Of a stretch of DNA of 13,016 bases, positions 6,571 through 12,324 are shown piece after piece (within the stretch, counting starts at the first letter, position 1; each line of letters opens with the position of its first letter). Made by a program: the position numbers and the translations under genes. The notes beneath the pieces were generated by a model. That model searched no databases. It saw only the letters and a list, made by a program, of their open reading frames with translations, and was not told the origin of the DNA. The DNA lies in contig JAWUVP010000068.1 of assembly GCA_034112285.1 (NCBI GenBank), positions 1 through 13,016 of the forward strand, written 5' to 3'. Source of the DNA: JAWUVP01 sp034112285. Its GTDB lineage: Bacteria; Pseudomonadota; Gammaproteobacteria; JABDGN01.

Positions 6571-8001
6571 ATGATGCCCGTTCAAATACTCACTCAAGCT
6601 CTTACTCATAATATTCAAGACCCCACCATCCAAGCTGAAACCAACCCTGTGCCGCAAGATTTATCGTTCGAATTTTTGCGTACCTTGGCGGGCAATATTG
6701 CAAACTGTTGGCAACTGCATGGGGTGGTTAGTGCTGTAGCAGGCATTGTGGGGTGGACTAAAGCCATTTTTGGTTACCATAGCTTTACCGGTATGGCTTT
6801 TTGCCACGCGAAAGAGGAAGATGAAGAGTATTTTCGGCTTTACATGGGCATACTTATTGCCATTGCTGCCATCACTTTCCCGGTGGCCTTTTATGAGCAG
6901 TTTCGCAAAGCCCGAAAATTTATTCACCTTTATGGCAAGGGCACGAAAAGCCCGCCTTATGCGCCGAGCTCGCATTGGTTGAAAATCTATAACCCCATTA
7001 TGTCTGTGACGGCCACTGCGATGACGGGGTGGAACATAGGTACTTTATTTGGGCGCGAAGCACCCGAAACAACTTATGGTTATACTTGCTTGAATGAAGG
7101 TTGGCAGATGACGTGGAAAACGGTTCTCTTTGGGATGCTGGGAGCGAGTGTGTCAGCTTTTTTGGCCGGCTTTCAAGTGTATTCTTTTTTAGGTAAGCAT
7201 AAAGCCCGCTTGGGTGATACCTTGACCGCGGTAATGAATTCGGCACAAAAGCTCGCCTCGACCACATACCCTATGGTTCAAGGCATGATAAAAAGCGATA
7301 AACCTCTATCACGTAATGATATTATTTTGAAAGTATTGGCCACTTTGTTTTATCTTGTGGGCAGCACCACGGTTTACCGTCGCTCAAATAAAATAACCCG
7401 GCTGCGCGTGGATACGTACAATAAATACGAAGCCGCTAGTTTGAAGAAAAAAATAGCGACGTTTAAGAAAAAAATGGCGAGCTTGCCTAATGATAAGCTT
7501 GCTGCTGCGCGTAAAAAAGCCATAGCAGTTAATTTGGATGAAGCCAATAAGCAACTGCAAGCGTTAATGAGTGCTATTGAGTTTGAAGTTGATGAGCAAG
7601 CGTTGATCTTGATTGAGCCGACGTTTCCAGGTCACGTTGTTTGGGATAAGTTATGGCGATTTTTGCTGGCAGGCTGTAGTTCTGTGGCGAGCGCCTATTT
7701 AACGTTTCTGTCATTAAGGGCGATTTATGAGCGTGAAGGGTTGAATCCTGATGGACAACCCGCTGTTATGCTAGAGTATTTTAATATTGGAATAAGCAGC
7801 GTCTATTGTGTGAGAAGTTTATTTCGATATATGGTGCCGTATTGCGGTATTGGCTCTGAGCCAGCAGCTGAAAGCGATGAAGAGCAGCCACTTCTGAGTA
7901 AGCCAAATGTGGTGGGTATGAAGGAAACGCTAGAAGACACATTAAAAAAAATTGAAAAGGAGCTCCTTTCTGCTGCAAAACCAAAGGGGCCTTTTGTCTG
8001 A
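6571..8001 (+). CDS. Multi-spanning membrane protein, unknown function, with acidic dileucine motif
   Basis: A 476-aa protein that I cannot assign to a family. Numbered from the ATG at 6571, hydrophobic segments lie around residues 50–77, 90–108, 138–160, 183–208, 251–269, 361–384 and 400–425, so about seven membrane spans. A Lys-rich, probably coiled cytoplasmic stretch lies at about 286–340 (KKKIATFKKKM). The hydrophilic tail carries ESDEEQPLL (EEQPLL at 437–442), which matches the [DE]xxxL[LI] form of endolysosomal sorting signals of eukaryotic membrane proteins. That match may be chance. A TTG six bases upstream and a second ATG at 6574 are alternative starts; none has a good Shine-Dalgarno. 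It stands between a divergent dehydrogenase gene and an independently expressed small gene. Confidence 0.75.
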   Translation: MMPVQILTQALTHNIQDPTIQAETNPVPQDLSFEFLRTLAGNIANCWQLHGVVSAVAGIVGWTKAIFGYHSFTGMAFCHAKEEDEEYFRLYMGILIAIAAITFPVAFYEQFRKARKFIHLYGKGTKSPPYAPSSHWLKIYNPIMSVTATAMTGWNIGTLFGREAPETTYGYTCLNEGWQMTWKTVLFGMLGASVSAFLAGFQVYSFLGKHKARLGDTLTAVMNSAQKLASTTYPMVQGMIKSDKPLSRNDIILKVLATLFYLVGSTTVYRRSNKITRLRVDTYNKYEAASLKKKIATFKKKMASLPNDKLAAARKKAIAVNLDEANKQLQALMSAIEFEVDEQALILIEPTFPGHVVWDKLWRFLLAGCSSVASAYLTFLSLRAIYEREGLNPDGQPAVMLEYFNIGISSVYCVRSLFRYMVPYCGIGSEPAAESDEEQPLLSKPNVVGMKETLEDTLKKIEKELLSAAKPKGPFV

Positions 8002-8019
8002 TTCTTGTCAACAGCGTAC

Positions 8020-8047
8020 TTGCATTATTTATGAAAACCACTATGAT
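8020..8047 (+). promoter_or_regulatory. Predicted sigma70 promoter of the 98-aa gene
   Basis: TTGCAT (8020–8025), a 16-bp spacer and TATGAT (8042–8047), followed by a TAGGAGAG ribosome-binding site at 8061–8068 and ATG at 8075. This suggests the small gene is transcribed separately from the membrane protein upstream. Confidence 0.45.
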
Positions 8048-8074
8048 TCTCTTTTTATTTTAGGAGAGAGCAAC

Positions 8075-8371
8075 ATGGCTGAAAGCGTTGATGAATTAAC
8101 GATTGAATATATGGAAGACGGCATTACAACCGTTAAAGAGCTGGATAAAGAAGTGCTAACCAAAGGGGCATGGGCGACGTTGTTGTACCGTTACCAAGAT
8201 TGGAACCGTGCGAAAGAAGAATATGGCCCTGATAAGTATGGCATTCGCCGTTATCAAAAACGTAATGGGGCGTATCAGCAAAAATCGAAATTTAATATTT
8301 CTAGTAAAGATCAAGCTGAAAAAATTGTTGCGATTTTAAGTAAATGGACGGCTGAAGTCGAAGAGGCTTAG
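8075..8371 (+). CDS. Small conserved-looking hypothetical protein (98 aa)
   Basis: A 98-aa soluble protein with the ATG at 8075 chosen because TAGGAGAG sits 6 bp upstream; the open frame to 7952 overlaps the previous gene and is not needed. The composition is well balanced. Recognisable blocks are VKELDKEVLTKGAWATLLYR, a YGPDKYGIRRYQKRNG block, KSKFNISS and a C-terminal helix ending in EVEEA. I have the impression of a widespread uncharacterised family with the same KEVLTKGAWAT and RRYQKRNG blocks, but cannot name it. There is no signal peptide, TM segment or metal motif. It is monocistronic, with its own promoter, a strong ribosome-binding site and an intrinsic terminator, which suggests good expression. 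Confidence 0.8.
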   Translation: MAESVDELTIEYMEDGITTVKELDKEVLTKGAWATLLYRYQDWNRAKEEYGPDKYGIRRYQKRNGAYQQKSKFNISSKDQAEKIVAILSKWTAEVEEA

Positions 8372-8377
8372 CTTTTG

Positions 8378-8401
8378 AAGGGGGTGTAAAGCCCCCTTTT
8401 T
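8378..8401 (+). terminator. Intrinsic terminator after the 98-aa gene
   Basis: AAGGGGG, a seven-base loop, CCCCCTT and a run of T's start 6 bp after the stop codon. The T run touches the stop codon of the convergent cyclo-ligase gene at 8401, so the two genes are separated only by this hairpin. Confidence 0.85.
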
Positions 8402-8985
8402 CAAATACGCTGATCTATACCCGTAGGATAACTGCCCACCTCACTGACGACGGCATCAAGCCTCACATCCCAAGTATTTTGTACTAAATCCGAGCTGTAT
8501 TGGCATTGATAACCCAGGCCAAGCAAATAAGGTCCTTTGGGCCGCGGTGTGGCTTGCATGAATTCAAAGCTACGATCGTAATGGCCTTGGCCCCAACCTA
8601 AACGGTGTGCGTGTTGATCAAAACCGACCAGCGGCACGATCACTAAATCCAAATTTTCTGCAAGATAGTTTTCCGTGCTGCTAGGCTCTAAAATGGAATG
8701 CTGATTAGCTTGTAGTTGTGTGTCGGCGGTATAGGGCACAAAGTTTAATTTTTTATTGGTTTGCACCACGGGTAAATAGCACTGTTTTTGTTGCGTTAAA
8801 ATGCTCTCAATTATTTGCGCGGTGGCCACTTCATGGCTTAGCGGCCAGTAGCAGGCAATGTGTTGGCTGCGCTTAAAAATATCGCTGTTAATAATGTGGT
8901 GCTGAATAAGGTGGTTAGCCTGCTCACGCTGCTGGAGCGTTAAATTTTTGCGGGCGGCTAATAAGTGTTGGCGCTGTTCAGACAT
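8401..8985 (-). CDS. fau: 5-formyltetrahydrofolate cyclo-ligase
   Basis: This enzyme converts 5-formyl-THF to 5,10-methenyl-THF with ATP in the cytoplasm, recycling a folate storage form. The 194-aa length fits the family. The C-terminal signature VGFDQHAHRLGWGQGHYD (about residues 118–135) is the conserved nucleotide/folate-binding loop, and the N-terminal basic helix AARKNL is also typical. The start ATG at 8985 gives the expected N-terminus. The gene lies downstream of the 6S RNA on the same strand, as ygfA/fau does in other gammaproteobacteria, and may be co-transcribed with 6S RNA readthrough. It converges on the 98-aa gene. Confidence 0.93.
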   Translation of the reverse strand: MSEQRQHLLAARKNLTLQQREQANHLIQHHIINSDIFKRSQHIACYWPLSHEVATAQIIESILTQQKQCYLPVVQTNKKLNFVPYTADTQLQANQHSILEPSSTENYLAENLDLVIVPLVGFDQHAHRLGWGQGHYDRSFEFMQATPRPKGPYLLGLGYQCQYSSDLVQNTWDVRLDAVVSEVGSYPTGIDQRI

Positions 8986-9012
8986 GATAAAAATACCGTG
9001 TTGCCAATAGAA

Positions 9013-9196
9013 GAGTTCTCCAAGATGCCGCTATAGCCTTAACACCAGAACCGAGGTTCTAGCGCGGACGCATCATGAATATTTCAGGCGTCCTGCTACT
9101 AAGGCAGGCTGGCACAACAACGTTCAGAGGACAAATCCTTTTAATTTTAAGCATTGGTTCTTGAGTTAAAAGCCACTGGCAAACACCACAGAGAAC
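9013..9196 (-). ncRNA. ssrS: 6S RNA
   Basis: 6S RNA mimics an open promoter and sequesters the sigma70 RNA polymerase holoenzyme in stationary phase. Three signs support the call. The position, between zapA and the 5-FCL gene on the same strand, is the conserved gammaproteobacterial locus. The 5' GTTCTCTG and 3' TTGGAGAAC ends pair as the closing stem. The 3' part GCGGCATCTTGGAGA is very close to the E. coli 3' end (GGCGGCATCTCGGAGA). The resulting length of about 184 nt equals that of E. coli 6S RNA. Exact ends are set by the stem and the -10 box. The open frames across this stretch are not genes. Confidence 0.93.
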
Positions 9197-9202
9197 ATGA
9201 TA

Positions 9203-9208
9203 ATTATA
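9203..9208 (-). promoter_or_regulatory. -10 box of 6S RNA
   Basis: A perfect TATAAT on the minus strand, 6–7 bp upstream of the predicted 6S RNA 5' end. No good -35 hexamer is seen at 16–18 bp. Confidence 0.7.
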
Positions 9209-9259
9209 GCAGATAATACGGAATGAAACCTTAATTTTTGGCGTGGTTTGGGTTAAGAA

Positions 9260-9356
9260 GCAGGGTGTACGCACTTTAAAAAATGTACAAAACACAACTA
9301 GAAGAGTTTTACATCGTGACTTTCCCACCCGTGTCCTCGCAACGACGTACTTTTTT
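9260..9356 (+). repeat. ~100-bp dispersed repeat, copy 2, flanked by 11-bp direct repeats
   Basis: The second copy of the element at 4882–4986, in the same orientation. It begins immediately after TGGGTTAAGAA (9249–9259), and the same 11 bases recur at 9450–9460. If that pair is a target-site duplication, the whole insert here is about 190 bp and includes sequence not shared with copy 1. It separates zapA from the 6S RNA promoter. The ORFs across it are not credible genes. Confidence 0.7.
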
Positions 9357-9493
9357 TTCACATGGACAAATGTAGCAGCAATAGACATTCTCTTACAAAC
9401 TAGGTCAACAAGATCTTACAACATGACGGGATCTATAGTGCGTTTGCCCTGGGTTAAGAAAATAAAATGAGCAAGAGCATGCTATTTGAACCT

Positions 9494-9841
9494 TTAAATA
9501 TCTAACGCTTGCTGCTCGCCAGCGGTTTTGCTTTGCAGTTCAATGTTTTTGTCGTCGATAATATGGGTTACGCGCTCGCTTAAATTCTTCAAACGACCAT
9601 ACATTTCTTCGCCATATTCTGATTGTTGTTCACGTAAGGTCATGAATTCAAAGCAAACATCGATGGCGGCCATCATGGCGGTGCGTTCAAAACCTACGGC
9701 ATTTCCCGCGGTTTGTATTTCACGCATTTTCATATCCAAGTAGCCTCCGGCTTGCTTTAGGCACTCGGCTTCTTCTGTTTTGCATTTTAATTGGTAGCTG
9801 CGTTCGGCAATGCTTAAACTAACGGTGGTAAATTCGGCCAT
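9494..9841 (-). CDS. zapA: Cell division protein ZapA
   Basis: ZapA binds FtsZ and cross-links protofilaments in the Z ring at midcell. This 115-aa protein begins MAEFTTVSLSIAERSYQLKC and contains the globular N-terminal domain, the conserved GFERTAMMAAID segment and a C-terminal coiled coil (about residues 60–105) that dimerises. Size and layout match the family (E. coli ZapA is 109 aa). The ATG at 9841 is chosen because it starts the family's N-terminus and lies one base after the zapB-like stop. A longer frame upstream overlaps the zapB-like gene and is spurious. It is co-transcribed with the zapB-like gene. Confidence 0.93.
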   Translation of the reverse strand: MAEFTTVSLSIAERSYQLKCKTEEAECLKQAGGYLDMKMREIQTAGNAVGFERTAMMAAIDVCFEFMTLREQQSEYGEEMYGRLKNLSERVTHIIDDKNIELQSKTAGEQQALDI

Positions 9842-9842
9842 G

Positions 9843-10046
9843 TTATTGCTCCATGGTTTTGATTTTGTTAACGATGGTTTTAATTTTGTGCACCGCGTTG
9901 CGGTTGGCTTCTTCAAGGCGGCGCCGCTCTTGGTTGAGCAAGGCTTGCTTGGTACGTAGCTCGTCATTTTCGCTGCGTAACTTGGTGTACGCTTGTGCGA
10001 GGCTGATAACCTGCTTCTCGAGCTTGGTGATGATTGAGTGATCCAT
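9843..10046 (-). CDS. ZapB-like cell division coiled-coil protein (TIGR02449 type)
   Basis: A 67-aa protein that is almost entirely heptad-like (LEKQVISLAQAYTKLRSENDELRTKQALLNQERRRLEEANR, read in sections). It corresponds to the small coiled-coil protein encoded next to zapA in many gammaproteobacteria (TIGR02449, often annotated ZapB-like) and is thought to act with ZapA at the Z ring. Its stop codon is one base from the zapA start, so the two are translationally linked. A good sigma70 promoter lies about 30 bp upstream of the ATG at 10046. It is a positional and structural analogue of E. coli ZapB rather than a proven orthologue. Confidence 0.85.
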   Translation of the reverse strand: MDHSIITKLEKQVISLAQAYTKLRSENDELRTKQALLNQERRRLEEANRNAVHKIKTIVNKIKTMEQ

Positions 10047-10073
10047 AATATGCCTGGGTGTAATATGAGTGCG

Positions 10074-10102
10074 ATAGTAAAAGCTAACGCGGTTAAGGTC
10101 AA
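10074..10102 (-). promoter_or_regulatory. Predicted sigma70 promoter of zapB-like–zapA
   Basis: TTGACC (10102–10097), a 17-bp spacer and TACTAT (10079–10074) on the minus strand, 27 bp upstream of the ATG. It is the best-formed promoter in the window apart from its missing -10 consensus bases. Confidence 0.6.
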
Positions 10103-10212
10103 GGTGTGGGCTGAAATCAGCGGGGAGAGTTGGTCAATTAATGTGCTTTGTGTTATCAGTTTGTTGTAAAGAGAATGAGGTTTGGCGCAGCGGGGAGGGA
10201 TTTCATTGTTAT

Positions 10213-10312
10213 GGACGAGATTGACGCGCACCCGAGGGCACAGGTCAATCTCGTGTTTAAAGTGAAGGGTTACCCGCTTCTGCGGGACTCGCAATGACGC
10301 GTCCCGTCGTGG
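10213..10312. repeat. REP-like palindromic intergenic sequence
   Basis: ACGAGATTGAC (10215–10225) pairs perfectly with GTCAATCTCGT (10244–10254) around a GC-rich centre that can itself fold (CCCGAGGG). A second hairpin follows (CCCGC TTCT GCGGG). The adjoining minus-strand string CGTCATTGCGAGTCCCGC is the type of motif found in interspersed palindromic repeats of several gammaproteobacterial and other intracellular genomes. The rest of 10103–10327 shows no gene. The hairpins may stabilise or end the lipoprotein transcript, but they lack a T run. Confidence 0.6.
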
Positions 10313-10327
10313 CAAGTTCCGTTGTTG

Positions 10328-10849
10328 CTAGGCGTTGTTACGCTTAAAACATCCCGTACGGCTATGTTCGCCGCTGCTGTAATAGCTATCGTTTAAAATC
10401 AAACGTGGGCGTTCGTTGTTACCAATAAGGTACACGTGATCACCTTTACACAAAGGTAAGCGATTTTGCTGAATGACTGATAACATCCGGCCACTTTCAT
10501 GCAGCTTAATAATGTATAGCGTCGCTTGAGTACTGCCGGCTGAGCCTTCAACAGCGTTGCCTGCCATGCCGCCTAGCACTGCGCCACCAATTGTGCCCAC
10601 AAGGCCTATAGCGCCAGTGCCGCCCCCTAAATTAGAGCCAACAGCGCCACCGGCAATGCCGCCGGCAATTGTGCCGACACCGGAATTGCGGCGTACGTTG
10701 ACGTTATATTGAATATCTTTCACCACGGCTTCACGCACATGGCCAGATTGGCCGCCGTAATAGTCGTAGCTGTTAGAATCTAAGTTAGGTTGGCAGGCGG
10801 CTAATAAGCCTACGCTGGCGCTGATGGCGATAAGTTTAAACAGTTTCAT
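10328..10849 (-). CDS. SlyB/Pcp-type glycine-zipper outer membrane lipoprotein
   Basis: A 173-aa lipoprotein. The signal peptide MKLFKLIAISASVGLLAAC ends in a lipobox with the acylated Cys at position 19. The central region (about residues 56–102: GTIAGGIAGGAVGSNLGGG, then AIGLVGTIGGAVLGGMAGNAVE) is the glycine-zipper 2TM domain of the SlyB/PcpY family, followed by the small C-terminal beta domain (ATLYIIKL...CKGDHVYLI). SlyB-family proteins sit in the outer membrane and support envelope integrity. The C-terminal extension with two cysteines (CKGD and GCFKRNN) is somewhat unusual. GAGGT precedes the ATG at good spacing. It is divergent from coaD. Confidence 0.88.
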   Translation of the reverse strand: MKLFKLIAISASVGLLAACQPNLDSNSYDYYGGQSGHVREAVVKDIQYNVNVRRNSGVGTIAGGIAGGAVGSNLGGGTGAIGLVGTIGGAVLGGMAGNAVEGSAGSTQATLYIIKLHESGRMLSVIQQNRLPLCKGDHVYLIGNNERPRLILNDSYYSSGEHSRTGCFKRNNA

Positions 10850-10877
10850 AGTAACCTCGTGCTTGAATGTAGTTTGT

Positions 10878-10885
10878 ATTATAAT
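10878..10885. promoter_or_regulatory. Palindromic -10 element between the lipoprotein gene and coaD
   Basis: ATTATAAT is its own reverse complement, so TATAAT is present on both strands (10880–10885 plus; 10883–10878 minus) in the 73-bp divergent intergenic region. On the minus strand TTGTAT lies 15 bp upstream. On the plus strand no good -35 is seen. It may serve one or both genes. Confidence 0.4.
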
Positions 10886-10922
10886 CTATTTTTCCTTAAT
10901 ACAACATGAAGGTAGCCTCATT

Positions 10923-11402
10923 ATGCATAATATTGTTCTTTATCCTGGTACATTTGACCCCATCACCAAGGGGCATTTGAATATTATTCAGCGCGCAGCC
11001 GGGTTGTTCACCGAGGTGATTGTCGCGGTTGGGGTGAGTTCGAGCAAAACGGCCTTGTTTGGCTTGGAGCAACGCGTGGCGTTGGCTGAGCAAGCGTTAG
11101 AGCATTTGGAAAATGTCTCGGTAACCGGTTACGAAGGCTTAACGGTCGATTTAGCGTTAGAGTGTGGAGCTAACATTATATTGCGTGGCCTGCGCACCGG
11201 CAGTGATTTTGAGTATGAATACCAGCTTAATTGGATGAACCAGCAAATGGCGCCAGAGCTAGAAACGATTTTTTTAGCGCCATCACAAGACGTAACCGGC
11301 ATTTCATCGACGCTTGTTAAAGAAATTGCTCGCTATGGGGGTGACTATGAGCCGTTTGTGTCGCCTGGTGTGGCGCAGGCGTTAGAGGATGCGTTTGCTT
11401 GA
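10923..11402 (+). CDS. coaD: Phosphopantetheine adenylyltransferase
   Basis: CoaD transfers AMP from ATP to 4'-phosphopantetheine, giving dephospho-CoA, the penultimate step of CoA synthesis in the cytoplasm. The 159-aa protein shows the whole family signature: the nucleotide-binding GTFDPITKGH (residues 8–17, with the HxGH-type TKGH), the central RGLRTGSDFEYE and the C-terminal ISSTLVKE. The ATG at 10923 is chosen because AAGGT lies 9 bp upstream and the protein then starts at the canonical MHNIVLYPG. The open frame upstream to 10824 is spurious. The following relic of rpmG recalls the E. coli rpmB-rpmG-mutM-coaD neighbourhood. Confidence 0.95.
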   Translation: MHNIVLYPGTFDPITKGHLNIIQRAAGLFTEVIVAVGVSSSKTALFGLEQRVALAEQALEHLENVSVTGYEGLTVDLALECGANIILRGLRTGSDFEYEYQLNWMNQQMAPELETIFLAPSQDVTGISSTLVKEIARYGGDYEPFVSPGVAQALEDAFA

Positions 11403-11526
11403 GTTTGTGCCTCTGGAAATAATGCTAATAAACTTCTTCTTTTAAATAGACCTGTGTGATAGAAAAACTATTGTTGTATTTTAAGCGGTAATAATCGTGA
11501 TTTCATAACACTACTCTGAACTTTAG

Positions 11527-11592
11527 GAAATCAAAAAGTTTGATCCGACTATCCGTCAGCATGTAATGTATAAAGAAGGAAAGATTAAATAA
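11527..11592 (+). pseudogene. rpmG: Relic of the 3' end of the ribosomal protein L33 gene
   Basis: Twenty-one codons read EIKKFDPTIRQHVMYKEGKIK and a stop. This is clearly the C-terminus of bacterial ribosomal protein L33, whose usual end is KKFDPVVRQHVMYKEAKIK. A TAG immediately precedes it in frame, and no recognisable N-terminal L33 sequence lies in the 124 bp back to coaD, although the segment just upstream may be a degraded remainder. It is therefore a truncated relic. L33 genes near coaD are a known gammaproteobacterial neighbourhood, so this probably marks the ancestral position of rpmG, and a functional copy should exist elsewhere. The next feature is a terminator, possibly the original rpmG terminator. 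Confidence 0.85.
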
Positions 11593-11608
11593 GCTTTGCT
11601 TCTATATT

Positions 11609-11636
11609 AAAAAAACCGGCTTTTGCCGGTTTTTTT
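11609..11636. terminator. Strong bidirectional intrinsic terminator
   Basis: Seven A's, CCGGC, loop TTTT, GCCGG and seven T's make a perfect 12-bp stem with U runs on both strands. It ends coaD (and formerly rpmG) on the plus strand and the 212-aa gene, whose stop is at 11660, on the minus strand. Confidence 0.9.
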
Positions 11637-11659
11637 GTGCCTATTAATAATAAAGGTTG

Positions 11660-12298
11660 TTAGCTAGCAATGGGTTTAGGGCTTTTAAGCTGAGTAAGCA
11701 CTTGCATGTTATTGCAGATGTCATTAAAAAAAGCAGTTGGGTTAGTGGTAACCCGTTCAAGGTTTTCTGGCTTATAGATTTCTCGCAAAGCTAATTCTAA
11801 TAAAATAATAATAAACGCGAGCGTGGAATAGTTATCCTTAACACGCGCCTTAACCAATATGGGTGAGCGTTTTAACAATATGTCACGGTTCGTTTGTGTC
11901 GGTTCAAAAGTGGTTCTATTTTCTGCCCAGCTGCCACCCAGTGCGGTGAGCTTGTCTCCCACGCGTTTACACACGGGCCTAATATGATCAGGATTTTTAA
12001 AAATTATTCCCGTTGCTTTGCTAAGAGCTGTATTCTCTGCTATATATTCAATATAAGCTTCAAATAAAGCTATTTTTAGTTGTGCTACCATTTCATTATC
12101 AAGCGATAAATCGCGCGTGTCGGCGATGTTCTCGAATTTTCTATTCCAAAAACTTGTTGCCGTGTTTAAGGTGTCAGCCAAGGCTTGCCGCTCTTTCGTA
12201 AAATAGGCGCGATCGCTTATTAACATAACAACATGGGCCAGCACTTGATTAAACAAGTGCTCATTTATTTTTGCAAGCTGGTTTTGATGTTCACTCAT
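11660..12298 (-). CDS. Unrecognised 212-aa protein
   Basis: I do not recognise this protein. It is largely alpha-helical by composition, without a signal peptide. One short hydrophobic stretch near residues 157–170 (STLAFIIILLELAL) is probably a buried helix or a weak membrane contact. It begins MSEHQNQLAKINEHLFNQVL and ends in a basic, Pro-containing tail. The ATG at 12298 follows only a weak AAAGA ribosome-binding site. The upstream gene stops 26 bp before it on the same strand, so the two are probably co-transcribed. The strong terminator at 11609–11636 closes the pair. Confidence 0.65.
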   Translation of the reverse strand: MSEHQNQLAKINEHLFNQVLAHVVMLISDRAYFTKERQALADTLNTATSFWNRKFENIADTRDLSLDNEMVAQLKIALFEAYIEYIAENTALSKATGIIFKNPDHIRPVCKRVGDKLTALGGSWAENRTTFEPTQTNRDILLKRSPILVKARVKDNYSTLAFIIILLELALREIYKPENLERVTTNPTAFFNDICNNMQVLTQLKSPKPIAS

Positions 12299-12324
12299 GG
12301 TCTTTGTTTTTCCGTAATTAGTTA

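Noticed and set aside
7952..8074. Longer start for the 98-aa protein
   Set aside because: The extension overlaps the previous gene, while a strong TAGGAGAG site and a promoter lie just before the ATG at 8075.
9059..9388. 109-aa minus-strand ORF
   Set aside because: It covers the 6S RNA gene and the dispersed repeat; no protein-like conservation and no ribosome-binding site.
9243..9470. 75-aa plus-strand ORF
   Set aside because: It is a translation of the dispersed repeat. The other copy at 4882 does not keep the frame.
9842..10315. N-terminal extension of ZapA to a 273-aa protein
   Set aside because: It overlaps the zapB-like gene in another frame and its promoter. The ZapA family N-terminus begins at the ATG at 9841.
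10824..10922. Longer start for CoaD
   Set aside because: It overlaps the lipoprotein gene. CoaD proteins start just before the YPGTFDP motif, matching the ATG at 10923.
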